A stretch of DNA of 64,000 bases from Algoriphagus ratkowskyi (GTDB taxonomy: Bacteria > Bacteroidota > Bacteroidia > Cytophagales > Cyclobacteriaceae): assembly GCF_002150505.1 (NCBI RefSeq), contig NZ_MSSV01000007.1:124001-188000 (forward strand), written 5' to 3'. The position numbers and the translations under genes are program-made. The notes under the pieces were generated by a model. It made no database searches, had not been told where the DNA came from, and saw only the letters and a list, made by a program, of their open reading frames with translations. Below are positions 46,146-54,941 of this stretch, piece after piece; position 1 is the stretch's first letter; each line of letters begins with the position of its first letter.

Positions 46146-47353
46146 AAAAAATAGCCATTTTAAATAGGAGAAACTTACTTCTTGCAGTTTTTACCCTGGC
46201 TACTTTATCTGCTTACGGGCAGAATGGTACTATTATCTCTGGTCAAGATCCTGGCCGAAGAGTGATTACCACTGCTGTCCCTTTTTTAAATTTCGCTCCA
46301 GATTCTAGACACTCAGGGATGGGCGATGTAGGCGTTGCACTTTCTCCAGACGGTAGTTCAGCACATTGGAATGCAGGGCAACTTGCTTTCGTAGAAGAGG
46401 ACATGGGTTTTTCCCTTTCTTATTCACCTTGGCTGGGCAAACTCGTGAATGATATGTCTTTGAGTTATTTAACTGGATTTTTCAGAATTGATCAGGTTTC
46501 CGCTTTTGGATTTGACCTTCGTTACTTCGATATGGGTGACATTCAATTAACTGATGGAAATGGTCAAGATCTTGGAGAATTTAATCCCCGCGATATTGCT
46601 TTAGGAGGAACCTATTCTAGAAAACTATCTTCCTATTTAGGACTAGGGATTTCTGCACGCTTTATCTATTCAAATCTTTCAGGGAATATATCTTCAGTAG
46701 GTGGTACTGAAGCCAAACCAGGAATAAGTGTCGGAACCGATGTAGGTTTATATTATTCGAAACCAATATATGCGGGTGCAAAAGACGCCAACTTCTCATG
46801 GGGGGTTAGCATCTCCAATATAGGACCAAAAATTACCTACAACTCTGCAGACGATCTAGATTATATTCCCACCAATCTAAAAGTAGGAACTGCATTATCC
46901 TTAGATCTGGATCCAGTTAACACACTTACTTTTGCATTAGATCTAAACAAACTATTAGTCCCAACACCACCAATCTATGCCACAAATGAGGATGGAACAT
47001 TGGTGACAGACAATAATGGGAACTTAATAATAGAAGAAGGTAATGACCCTAATCGCCCATTACTTTCAGGGATGTTCGGTTCCTTTGCTGATGCTCCGGG
47101 AGGGTTTTCTGAGGAAATGCAAGAGATTATGATCTCATTCGGGGTGGAATACATTTATGACAATAAGTTTGCTCTTCGCACTGGATACTTTTATGAAAAT
47201 CCAAATAAAGGAGGGAGGCAATACTTCACTATGGGCGTAGGCTTCGATTTGAAAAAACTTGGGTTTGATTTCTCTTACTTAGTTCCTCAAAAGCAGAACA
47301 ATCCACTTGCGGAGACACTTAGGTTCACTTTGATGTACAATATCACTAATTAA
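46142..47353 (+). CDS. porV: Type IX secretion system outer-membrane shuttle PorV
   Basis: This 403-residue FadL-like outer-membrane barrel carries T9SS cargo from SprA to the PorU attachment complex. The signal peptide is LLLAVFTLATLSAYG. The family start TTAVPFLNFAPDSRHSGMGDVGVA is diagnostic, followed by alternating strands and LGGTYSRKLSSYLGLGISARFIYSN. The C-terminal strands read FALRTGYFYENPNKGGRQYFTMGVGF and LRFTLMYNIT. It overlaps porU by 4 bp, and the M16-like gene begins 3 bp after its stop. Confidence 0.95.
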   Translation: MKKIAILNRRNLLLAVFTLATLSAYGQNGTIISGQDPGRRVITTAVPFLNFAPDSRHSGMGDVGVALSPDGSSAHWNAGQLAFVEEDMGFSLSYSPWLGKLVNDMSLSYLTGFFRIDQVSAFGFDLRYFDMGDIQLTDGNGQDLGEFNPRDIALGGTYSRKLSSYLGLGISARFIYSNLSGNISSVGGTEAKPGISVGTDVGLYYSKPIYAGAKDANFSWGVSISNIGPKITYNSADDLDYIPTNLKVGTALSLDLDPVNTLTFALDLNKLLVPTPPIYATNEDGTLVTDNNGNLIIEEGNDPNRPLLSGMFGSFADAPGGFSEEMQEIMISFGVEYIYDNKFALRTGYFYENPNKGGRQYFTMGVGFDLKKLGFDFSYLVPQKQNNPLAETLRFTLMYNITN

Positions 47354-47356
47354 AAA

Positions 47357-48628
47357 ATGTTCTTAGACAGGTCAAAAGCTCCGGAATTTAAAGTTCCTGA
47401 GGATTTTGAACTATTGCCCCCATCGGAATTCAAACTTTCCAATGGAGCAAAGTTCTTTTTTATTCCCACTCCTGGATTGGATGCCGTCAAAATCGACATA
47501 ATATGTAAAGGTCAACGAGCTTCTCTTCCACTCGAACTATCCTTAATTCCTTCCTTCACCCTTCAAATGTTACAAGAGGGAACGAAGCTAAAAAATGCTG
47601 GAGAAATAGCTGAATTCTTTGACTTTTATGCCTCAGAAGTTCATCCAATTTTGACATTCGCTCATGAAGGACTTGGGCTACTGACAACAAGAAAACATCT
47701 TTCTACAGTATTAGACATATTTATTTCCTTGTTTACTGAAGCTACTTTTCCTCAAGACATGTTGGAAAAAAGGCATTCGCAGCGTAAGCTCAGTATTCAA
47801 TTAGAAAGAGAAAGAACAGCTTCTAGAGCAAGTCAAATTTTTAGTAAGTGCCTATTTGGAGCATTTCATCCCTATGGAGTTGAGATTACAGAAGAACATG
47901 TGGATGCAGCTGTAAGAGAGCCTCTAGTCTCTTATTACGAAAGTATGCTTTGGCAACACCTAGAGATTTTCGTGACAGGAAATCTAGATTCTACTGAAGT
48001 GGATAAGCTTTGTATACTCTTTGGACAATTGCCAAATAGGCAAGTATCAGAATCTATACTTCTACCTGGAATAAATACGCTTTTAGCAGTGACAGAGCCT
48101 AAAGAAAAATCAGTTCAAAGCAGCATTCGCATCGGCAACTGGTCAATTCCAAAAACACACCCTGACTTTATTGGGCTTACGGTTTTCAACACACTATTAG
48201 GAGGCTATTTTGGTTCTAGACTTGTTAAAAATATTCGGGAAGACAAAGGCCACACCTATGGGATACATTCAACTTTGGCTGAAATAGGCGACTCGAATTA
48301 TTGGGTAATAGCAGCTGATGTTCAAAAAGCTTTCTATCCGGAGGTAATTAAGGAAATCTATCACGAGATCAAAATTTTGACAGAAGTGAAAATTGATGGC
48401 GATGAACTAGAAGTCTTACGGAATTATCTCATTGGACAAATGCTAAAGCAATTCAGCACTTCCTTTGATTTGATTGACAGATTCAAAGCTGTTCATCATT
48501 CTGGAATGGACTTTGGCTATTTTACTGAAAAATTGGCCTACTTAAAACGTTTTACATCGGAAGACATACGCAGCATAGGACAAAAGTATTTCTCGAAGCC
48601 GCCATTTATAGAAGTTATTGTGGGCTAA
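47357..48628 (+). CDS. M16 (pitrilysin)-family protein lacking the zinc site
   Basis: This 423-residue protein has the two-domain M16B layout: an N-terminal half (FKLSNGAKFFFIP, MLQEGTKLKNAGEIAEFFDF) and a C-terminal half (IRIGNWSIPKTHPDFIGLTVFNTLLGGYFGSRLVKNIREDKGHTYGIHS). The latter carries the family RExKGxxY signature. The HxxEH motif that should precede the EGTK turn is replaced by Ser66, Leu69 and Gln70, so it is not a metallopeptidase. M16B enzymes often pair a catalytic and a dead subunit, but no catalytic partner is encoded here. No signal peptide is seen. It is tightly coupled to porV, so a chaperone or scaffold role in T9SS is possible, but this is inference. Confidence 0.85.
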   Translation: MFLDRSKAPEFKVPEDFELLPPSEFKLSNGAKFFFIPTPGLDAVKIDIICKGQRASLPLELSLIPSFTLQMLQEGTKLKNAGEIAEFFDFYASEVHPILTFAHEGLGLLTTRKHLSTVLDIFISLFTEATFPQDMLEKRHSQRKLSIQLERERTASRASQIFSKCLFGAFHPYGVEITEEHVDAAVREPLVSYYESMLWQHLEIFVTGNLDSTEVDKLCILFGQLPNRQVSESILLPGINTLLAVTEPKEKSVQSSIRIGNWSIPKTHPDFIGLTVFNTLLGGYFGSRLVKNIREDKGHTYGIHSTLAEIGDSNYWVIAADVQKAFYPEVIKEIYHEIKILTEVKIDGDELEVLRNYLIGQMLKQFSTSFDLIDRFKAVHHSGMDFGYFTEKLAYLKRFTSEDIRSIGQKYFSKPPFIEVIVG

Positions 48629-49579
48629 TTATGTCAATTGCACATAAAGCCATGACATATCAAGCCGTAACAGAAGCCAAATTTTATACAGTCTGAGCTC
48701 CATACCTTTTATCTCCAACTCATCTGCAAGATTCACAAACCCTTTTGCTACCTGAAAGTTTGCAGACCAAAGCGAATGCTTTAATTCATATAATACTCGA
48801 TTCTTTAAAGCCACATCCTCACTAAAAGTTTTATTCATTTCTCGGATTTTCTCACAAACACGGAGTGTACTAGGGAGCATTGCTGATTGATAGCGCTGGT
48901 ATTGATTGGCAGAAAGTGATTGGGCATGCTTTCGCTTATAAACACCTACATGATCCGAAAACACCACGGGATACTTACTCGTAAGACGAAGTTGAACATC
49001 AAAGTCTTCGTATGAAAGTGACATGTCATATCCACCTTCTATCTTTAGTATTTTGCTTCTAAAAACCACGGTAGGAGATGAAATAAAGCTTCTACTTATG
49101 AGTGTTTGGTAAAACTCCCTTCCTAAGATCTTGCCCTTTAGATCTTTCACATCTTTGCTCTCGTAGTAGCTCTCCTGAGTGCCATTTTCTTCGCAAATCG
49201 TAGCATTTGAAAATACAAAAGCAGCATTTGGAACTTGTTTTAATCTTTCAACAGAACGTGAAAGATGGTTGGGATACAAAAAATCATCCCCAGAAAGGTC
49301 CACTACAAATTCTCCGGTTGTAAGATTCAGCATTTCGTCAAAAAGCTTACAATAAGGCTTGACTTCTGATTTACATATTACAGATACAGCAGATCCTGGG
49401 GAGTTCTTTTTTACCCAATCCTGAATAATTATAGCCGTTTGATCTGAGCTCCCATTATCCACAATGATTAGGTCTTTTGCTCCATAGTCTTGATGAATTA
49501 CACTTTCTATTGCTTTCACAATCCATTTTTCATGATTGAAAGCAATGCAAATTATGCTGACTTTGCCTACTTGTTCCAT
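48629..49579 (-). CDS. Glycosyltransferase family 2
   Basis: This GT-A-fold transferase has 316 residues. The N-terminus VSIICIAFNHEKWIVKAIESVIHQDYG, then IIVDNGSSDQT and the metal-binding VDLSGDDFL (a DxD-like motif) are classic GT2. A later SYEDFDVQLRL matches the ED catalytic base region. The short C-terminal part has no membrane helix beyond a weak amphipathic end. I chose the ATG at 49579 over 49621 because the former directly begins the domain. It follows the GNAT gene with a single base between and is in a minus-strand operon with an FdtA-like cupin, so it probably adds a modified deoxy-sugar to a surface glycan. Its 3' end abuts the M16 gene exactly. Confidence 0.87.
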   Translation of the reverse strand: MEQVGKVSIICIAFNHEKWIVKAIESVIHQDYGAKDLIIVDNGSSDQTAIIIQDWVKKNSPGSAVSVICKSEVKPYCKLFDEMLNLTTGEFVVDLSGDDFLYPNHLSRSVERLKQVPNAAFVFSNATICEENGTQESYYESKDVKDLKGKILGREFYQTLISRSFISSPTVVFRSKILKIEGGYDMSLSYEDFDVQLRLTSKYPVVFSDHVGVYKRKHAQSLSANQYQRYQSAMLPSTLRVCEKIREMNKTFSEDVALKNRVLYELKHSLWSANFQVAKGFVNLADELEIKGMELRLYKIWLLLRLDMSWLYVQLT

Positions 49580-49580
49580 A

Positions 49581-50537
49581 TCAGATCTTCTTTGACCAAG
49601 TGATCTTATTGCATGTGTCATTGGAGAATCGGGACTTGAAGAACATCAGACTATGATTTGCACCTTCCTCTAGATCTGAAGACCCCAAATCTATGAAATT
49701 CACTTTTTGCTCCACAGCAAGCAGGAAAAGCTCATTCAGCATAAGTTCACCTGCATTTTTTATAGGGCTTTTCGGATTTATACCAGAGAGAAAATAGTAA
49801 AGCGAATCGCTGGTGAGTTTTACAGCCAGCGAATACCCAATAGCCTCCTCATTGTGGATTATAGCAATAAGAAAATATCGCTCCGGATGCGATGAAACTT
49901 GCTGCACAATTCTATTCTCATCGAATGTGACTTCATAGCCTCTTAGAGTATTCCAAGACCGAATATCCTTCAAAAATCCTAAGTTAGAGATAGAAGAATG
50001 GCTAACTTTCAGACTAGAATTCGTAGTTTTCTTTTGATTTCTAGGTGACTCTTTTTGCACGAACTTCTTGATTTTCTTTTTGCCAAGAAAAAAATGATGG
50101 CATATTACTTTAGCCTGTTCAAACCCATTTCTAAACAACAGGTAATTAATCAAATCAAACTGCGGATTGTAGGGCTTCGGAGATTGAACAAGGGAAATAG
50201 AATGAATGCCACGCTGAATCAATTCTTCAACAATGGCCAATATAAAAGTTTCCAAAGAAGCCGAACTTAGATCCTCATAAATCCAAAACCCACCAAAAGG
50301 AGCTTGGGGTAGGGAGATTGCCTCACCAGTTTTTGATATGGCAAAGGTGATACTTGCCTTTGTTTTTTGATTTTTTTCCCATACAAAATCAAGCTGATCT
50401 TGATGCGATTCAGTTAAAAAATTACTTAGAAAATAATCTTTGTCCCGCTCTACAGTGGATGTCACACGTAGACAGGGAAATTTAGGTTGTTCTTTTTTGT
50501 AGCTTTTCAAAATACTGTAGGTCTCTGATGTAATCAT
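49581..50537 (-). CDS. GNAT/FemAB-like acyltransferase
   Basis: This protein of 318 residues has an acetyltransferase fold in the C-terminal half: ERYFLIAIIHNEEAIGYSLAVKLTSDSLYYFLSGINPKSP, then GELMLNELFLLAVEQKVNFIDLGSS. These correspond to the beta4-alpha3 region and the end strand. The N-terminal half (SFAISKTGEAISLPQAPFGGFW-type strands) resembles a second, partner GNAT fold, as in FemAB-type proteins. It probably transfers an acyl or aminoacyl group to a sugar, amine or peptide. The ATG at 50537 gives a 56-bp overlap with the cupin gene. Its place between an FdtA-like isomerase and a GT2 suggests N-acylation of an amino sugar. Confidence 0.7.
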   Translation of the reverse strand: MITSETYSILKSYKKEQPKFPCLRVTSTVERDKDYFLSNFLTESHQDQLDFVWEKNQKTKASITFAISKTGEAISLPQAPFGGFWIYEDLSSASLETFILAIVEELIQRGIHSISLVQSPKPYNPQFDLINYLLFRNGFEQAKVICHHFFLGKKKIKKFVQKESPRNQKKTTNSSLKVSHSSISNLGFLKDIRSWNTLRGYEVTFDENRIVQQVSSHPERYFLIAIIHNEEAIGYSLAVKLTSDSLYYFLSGINPKSPIKNAGELMLNELFLLAVEQKVNFIDLGSSDLEEGANHSLMFFKSRFSNDTCNKITWSKKI

Positions 50538-50907
50538 CTTCTGAAAAAGCCAAATCCGACATCCCAAGCAGCACGGCCTTGGGGGAGAAACTGACCACTA
50601 ACCAATTTAAAGGTGGAATATAAACCGCCTGATCAGGCGAATTCAACTCAAAATGGTAAAGTTCACCCTGTACAGAGTTAATCTTCAACAGAACTGACCC
50701 TGCTACGGCAACGAGTACCTGAGACTCTTTCCAATGTGCATGATTGCCCCGAGTTTCTCCTTCTTGGACCCCCGAAATCCAGAAACATCGCTGAATTCCA
50801 TCAGGAAAAATTTCTAAATTCTCCCAGAAATGTAGATTTCCAGTTTCGGTGGAATTTCCAGGAAGGCTAAACTCATAAGGTGCTTGGGCAGTAATTGATT
50901 CGGGCAT
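50482..50907 (-). CDS. FdtA/QdtA-like sugar 3,4-ketoisomerase (cupin)
   Basis: This 141-residue single-domain cupin is of the FdtA/WxcM type, which isomerises dTDP-4-keto-6-deoxyglucose to its 3-keto form for later amination. The visible family motif is FWISGVQEGETRGNHAHWKESQVLVAV, with the RG-HAH active-site His pair, followed by AVYIPPLNWLVVSFSP and the C-terminal FSEDDYIRDLQYFEK helix. It leads the minus-strand group with the GNAT and GT2 genes. The aminotransferase expected to follow is not adjacent. A DegT-type enzyme, frameshifted, lies at 8567-9651. Confidence 0.85.
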   Translation of the reverse strand: MPESITAQAPYEFSLPGNSTETGNLHFWENLEIFPDGIQRCFWISGVQEGETRGNHAHWKESQVLVAVAGSVLLKINSVQGELYHFELNSPDQAVYIPPLNWLVVSFSPKAVLLGMSDLAFSEDDYIRDLQYFEKLQKRTT

Positions 50908-51009
50908 TTCGCTATATTCTTCTAGCTAAAATTAAGATAATTCGAATGGATAACCTGTTACCCAATTGTTAATTTTCTAATTTCGCTACACATCTATTCC
51001 ATCAACTCT

Positions 51010-51636
51010 ATGTCAGACTTAGGCGACGAGTCAACATTCGAAGATAAATATCATACGGTTTCTAGGACCAGTGAAGGGCAATACAAAGACAAAGGGAGCA
51101 AGTTTTTCTACTTTGCTTATCCCGTAAAAACTGAAGAGGAAATCAAAATCCACTTAGGAGATCTTCGGAAAAAATACTTTGATGCCAGACATCATTGCTT
51201 TGCTTGGATGCTGGGAAAAAATGGAGATCAATTTAGGGCTAATGACGATGGAGAACCCAATCATTCCGCAGGAGACCCGATTTTGGGGCAGATAAGATCG
51301 AATACCTTGACAAATATTTTAATTGTAGTAGTTCGCTATTTTGGCGGAACAAAGCTTGGAATGGGCGGCTTGATCCAAGCTTACAAAACTTCCGCTGCTT
51401 TAGCCATAGAGGAAAATGAAATTGTAGAAGAGCAGGTCAAAACTTCCGTCTCTATTCATTTCCCTTACCCTGTAATGAATGATGTCATGAAACTAATCAA
51501 ATCCTATGATTTACAGATTGTATCTCAAGAAATGGCGCTGGACTGCCAAATGAAATTGGAATTCAGGAAAGGTCTGGAAGAACTTATTGTTCATTCACTT
51601 GAGGAAATTGAGAATTTGGAATTAACTATTGGTTAA
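51010..51636 (+). CDS. yigZ: YigZ/IMPACT-family protein
   Basis: This 208-residue cytoplasmic protein has an N-terminal UPF0029/Impact domain (residues ~15-125: KDKGSKFFYFAYPVKTEEE, DARHHCFAWMLG, NDDGEPNHSAGDPILGQI, VVRYFGGTKLGMGGLIQAY). The DGEP and RYFGG-KLG-GGL motifs are diagnostic. The smaller C-terminal alpha/beta domain is degraded but present. The family is linked to translation or nucleic-acid binding, without a settled reaction. It is divergent from the cupin gene (102-bp gap) and its end overlaps the convergent exonuclease gene by 11 bp. Confidence 0.9.
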   Translation: MSDLGDESTFEDKYHTVSRTSEGQYKDKGSKFFYFAYPVKTEEEIKIHLGDLRKKYFDARHHCFAWMLGKNGDQFRANDDGEPNHSAGDPILGQIRSNTLTNILIVVVRYFGGTKLGMGGLIQAYKTSAALAIEENEIVEEQVKTSVSIHFPYPVMNDVMKLIKSYDLQIVSQEMALDCQMKLEFRKGLEELIVHSLEEIENLELTIG

Positions 51637-52228
51637 ACAATTCATCCAAATATCCTTCTGCTTTTAGCTTTTTGAAAATCTCCAAACAACCCCAAGCATC
51701 AGTAGCCGCATAGCGTTGTTGTTTATTGGTAAGTGTATCTGCTTCCCAGTTTGAAACTTGCTCTGACTTGGAGATTCGAATACCAAGTACCATAGCACAG
51801 AGATTACGTACGCCAATATTTATAAAACCCACCCTTTTCAGCTCATCATTTAGATCGAAAAATGAATTTGCATAAAATGAGTCTGTGAGTTTTGCGAGCC
51901 CTTTAATATCGTCATGAACTGCTGCTCCAACTTTTACGATACTCTTTTTTTCTAAAATATTTCGAATAGAATCTGGAAATCCAATTTTATTCAATCTAAA
52001 GAGAAAAGCTTGGGTAGATGTAGAAAGCTGAAGCAAAGAAACCTGATTGGTGATTCCTTTTTGAAATGCAGGTTTAGTCTCCGTATCAAATCCAATTACT
52101 TGCTGCTGCACAAGAAATTCGGCGACTTCTTCTACATCCTCAATCTTGTCTATTAAAAACATCTCACCCTCAAACTGTCCCAGTGAAAGGGTATTTACTT
52201 CTTCTTTGGTAATCTTAAATGGAATCAT
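51626..52228 (-). CDS. 3'-5' exonuclease domain protein (RNase D-like, DEDDy)
   Basis: This 200-residue, single-domain DnaQ-fold exonuclease shows the four acidic motifs: DTE in VIGFDTETKPAF, Asp in AAVHDDIKGLA, and Tyr-x3-Asp in RYAATDAWGCLEIF. The DEDDy type degrades RNA or DNA from the 3' end. It lacks the HRDC domains of full RNase D, as do the short Bacteroidota members. Its start overlaps the upstream nhaC stop by 4 bp, so the two are cotranscribed, though no functional link is evident. Confidence 0.88.
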   Translation of the reverse strand: MIPFKITKEEVNTLSLGQFEGEMFLIDKIEDVEEVAEFLVQQQVIGFDTETKPAFQKGITNQVSLLQLSTSTQAFLFRLNKIGFPDSIRNILEKKSIVKVGAAVHDDIKGLAKLTDSFYANSFFDLNDELKRVGFINIGVRNLCAMVLGIRISKSEQVSNWEADTLTNKQQRYAATDAWGCLEIFKKLKAEGYLDELFNQ

Positions 52229-53688
52229 ACTAACTTTTCTTCTTCAACTTCATCGTAATAGGTAAGTCCAATTTTAAAATATCCATATAGAATAGTCATA
52301 AAAGGACTAATAATATTAAAAAAGCAATAGGGTGCATAGGTCAGTGTTGCAACTCCTAATACCGAAGCTTGTGTAGCTCCACACGTGTTCCAAGGTACTA
52401 ATACGGATGTCACCGTACCAGAATCTTCCAAAGTTCTACTGAGGTTTTCGGGTGCTAATCCTCTTTTTTTATACACATCTGCATACATCCTGCCAGGAAC
52501 CAAAATCGCTAAATACTGATCTGAAGTAGTGATATTAAAGAACACACAAGTAGCCACCGTAGATGCTATCAAAGAACCAACACTATGGACTTTCTGGATT
52601 ATGGCCTCAGCAAGTACTCTTAGCATACCACTTTCTTCCATTATTCCGCCAAACACCATCGCTGTAATAATTAGCCAAATCGTATTCATCATTCCTGCCA
52701 TACCACTGGTCATCAGCAATTCGTTAACCACATCATTGCTGGTAGGAATACTGATCTCCCCATACAGAGACATCATTACTGCCTTGAAACTCTGATATGC
52801 GTAGGAAGCATTTTCAGCCGCGATCCCACGAATTATTTCCGGCTGAAATATGATAGCAAAAAGCCCCCCTAACAGCGCTCCAGTAAGCAACGCAGGAATG
52901 GCAGGCACTTTTTTTAAGATCAGCACGATCACCACTACAGGAACGACAAACAGCCAACCAGTAACATTAAATTTCTCTAAAATTATATCTGAGATAATTT
53001 GAACATCATTGACATTACCATTCGCTTCATAATTCAACCCGATAACAACAAAGATAATCAATGTAATAGAAATGGATGGAATCGTAGTTTTTGCCATGTA
53101 GCGAATATGGGTAAACAAATCCGTGCCCGCCATGGCAGGAGCAAGATTAGTTGTATCTGAAAGAGGTGACATTTTATCACCGAAATAAGCTCCCGAAATG
53201 ATAGCTCCAGCGATGATACCTTCTTCAAATCCCAGCGCTTTCCCAATACCTAAAAGTGCCACACCCACTGTAGCAACGGTAGTCCAGCTACTCCCTGTAG
53301 CTAATGAAACTACCGCACTCACAATACAAGCAGCTACTAAAAATATTGCTGGACTCAAAATCTGAAGTCCGTAATAAATCATTGCAGGGACTATGCCGCT
53401 AAGTAACCAAGTACCAGCAAGAGCTCCAATCAGGAAAAGGATTAAGATGCTAGACATCGCGGCACTTATGCTCTTAACCATACCATCTTGAAGTGTCTCC
53501 CAGTTATATCCTAATCGAAAAATTGCTACAATAGCAGCAACCATGGATGACAGAATAAGTACTATTTGGTTAGACCCAGATAGTCCATCAGTACCAAAAA
53601 CTTGAATATTCAATACCAAAAGGACAATCAAAAATACCAGAGGAATCAGTGCGTCGAAAACTTTTGGGGTACGGATTAAACCTTGCAT
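52225..53688 (-). CDS. nhaC: Na+/H+ antiporter NhaC family
   Basis: This 487-residue inner-membrane transporter exchanges cytoplasmic Na+ (or a related solute) for protons. About 11-12 helices are visible. Family-typical segments are VVSLATGSSWTTVATVGVALLGIG, GAIISGAYFGDKMSPLSDTTNLA and, late, ITTSDQYLAILVPGRMY with SRTLEDSGTVTSVLVPWNTCGATQ. The SGAYFGDK-SPLSDTTNLA and VPWNTCG motifs line the ion path in NhaC proteins. Some members carry malate/lactate instead. It overlaps the exonuclease gene by 4 bp and lies 50 bp downstream of an FAD oxidoreductase gene. Confidence 0.92.
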   Translation of the reverse strand: MQGLIRTPKVFDALIPLVFLIVLLVLNIQVFGTDGLSGSNQIVLILSSMVAAIVAIFRLGYNWETLQDGMVKSISAAMSSILILFLIGALAGTWLLSGIVPAMIYYGLQILSPAIFLVAACIVSAVVSLATGSSWTTVATVGVALLGIGKALGFEEGIIAGAIISGAYFGDKMSPLSDTTNLAPAMAGTDLFTHIRYMAKTTIPSISITLIIFVVIGLNYEANGNVNDVQIISDIILEKFNVTGWLFVVPVVVIVLILKKVPAIPALLTGALLGGLFAIIFQPEIIRGIAAENASYAYQSFKAVMMSLYGEISIPTSNDVVNELLMTSGMAGMMNTIWLIITAMVFGGIMEESGMLRVLAEAIIQKVHSVGSLIASTVATCVFFNITTSDQYLAILVPGRMYADVYKKRGLAPENLSRTLEDSGTVTSVLVPWNTCGATQASVLGVATLTYAPYCFFNIISPFMTILYGYFKIGLTYYDEVEEEKLV

Positions 53689-53738
53689 TAATCGGGGTTA
53701 GATGAGTTTAGAGTCTGAATCTAATGAAAAAATATTAA

Positions 53739-54866
53739 TTACATCTTGGTCAAAAGTTCGGAAAGCTCCTTACCTACTTGCCAGCCTATGGCCACTCCCA
53801 TTCCTCCAAGTCGTACAGCTGCAACAGTTTTAGGACCTATCCTTTGGATAAGTGGAGACTTAATTTTGCCAAATGCCATAACACCAGTCCATTCCATATC
53901 CCAGCCAATCTGTTTCCCTGGAAAAATCACATCCATTGCTATATTTTTCAAGTGTGATTTTATTTTTGGATTGACTTCAAAATCTATACTTTTTTCTCCC
54001 TCAAAATCCTTATTCCTAGCTCCTCCAAGGAGAAGCCGTCCATCTATTTGGCGGAAATATACATAGCCTTTATCTAGGTGGAACGTCCCTTTCCATAGAA
54101 TTTTGAAATCCAACGGCTTAGACAAAAGAATTAATCCTCTGCCTGGTTCAATATCTGAATCAGGCCAGAGCTTCTTAGTAAAGGCGTTTGTGCAAATAGC
54201 AATTTTATTCCCCTTGAATTCGAGATTAACTTTTCCAGCGCCATCTTCGGCCAAAACAGTCCCTTCATTTTTCTGGACTTCGCAGACCGAAACACCAGTT
54301 AATATCCGAATCCCTGAATGCTGTGCTAGTTGCCAAAGCGAATCCATATACATTCCTGGATCCAATTCTCCCTCAAATTTATTCTTTACTATTACTTTCA
54401 CTTGATCAGAAAAGCCCATTTTCATTGGCTTCTTAACCAGAGAAAATACCTCATCTTTGAAAACAGAATGCAAGAGACAATTAACATCCTTCATTTTGTC
54501 CACAGCATCCAACTGGTGTTGCTCCAACAATTCGTATCCACTGGAATGAGAATATTCTAGTTTTTTCTTTCCAAACTGCCTTCTTATCGCTTTGAGTCCT
54601 TGGTGTCTACGGCCCACCAATGCCAACACTTCGTCATGAGACATATGATTGAGATCATCCAAGATCTCGGTTAAGCTTCCGAAGCATGCAAAACCTGCAT
54701 TTTTTGTACTTGCACCCGTCGGAAAAATACCACGTTCAAGCACCAGCACATTGGCCTTTGGACGTTTTGCCTTATAATGAATGGCTGTAGAAAGTCCTAC
54801 AAAGCCAGCCCCTACTACAATAAGGTCGTAATGAAAAAAGTGCTTTTTCTCCCAATAGCTAAACAT
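53739..54866 (-). CDS. FAD-dependent oxidoreductase (D-amino-acid/glycine oxidase-like)
   Basis: This 375-residue DAO-family flavoprotein has its FAD site at residues ~13-43 (YDLIVVGAGFVGLSTAIHY, with VLVLERG) and the GASTKNAGFACFGS isoalloxazine contact, which also appears in sarcosine and glycine oxidases. The closing LGGMGVAIGWQVG near the C-terminus is the second FAD contact. The substrate is a secondary or D-amino acid by family knowledge, not identified here. It differs from the smaller DAO protein at 40449-41495 and is probably not its duplicate. It may be cotranscribed with nhaC (50-bp gap). Confidence 0.85.
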   Translation of the reverse strand: MFSYWEKKHFFHYDLIVVGAGFVGLSTAIHYKAKRPKANVLVLERGIFPTGASTKNAGFACFGSLTEILDDLNHMSHDEVLALVGRRHQGLKAIRRQFGKKKLEYSHSSGYELLEQHQLDAVDKMKDVNCLLHSVFKDEVFSLVKKPMKMGFSDQVKVIVKNKFEGELDPGMYMDSLWQLAQHSGIRILTGVSVCEVQKNEGTVLAEDGAGKVNLEFKGNKIAICTNAFTKKLWPDSDIEPGRGLILLSKPLDFKILWKGTFHLDKGYVYFRQIDGRLLLGGARNKDFEGEKSIDFEVNPKIKSHLKNIAMDVIFPGKQIGWDMEWTGVMAFGKIKSPLIQRIGPKTVAAVRLGGMGVAIGWQVGKELSELLTKM

Positions 54867-54893
54867 TTCGAATTTTTGAAAAAGGAATTAAAA

Positions 54894-54919
54894 TAGATTT
54901 AGTATTTTAAATAAATCTA
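54894..54919. promoter_or_regulatory. Dyad TAGATTTA-N10-TAAATCTA in divergent promoter region
   Basis: A perfect 8-bp inverted repeat with a 10-base A/T spacer lies in the 75-bp gap between the divergent FAD oxidoreductase and Mpo1-like genes. The 18-base centre-to-centre distance fits two turns of a dimeric regulator. AT-rich composition makes chance occurrence more likely. Confidence 0.3.
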
Positions 54920-54941
54920 AGCGATAAACTCCCAATATACC

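Noticed and set aside
54894..54919. Reading the dyad as a terminator
   Set aside because: It lies between divergent genes, where no transcript should end, and has no T tract.
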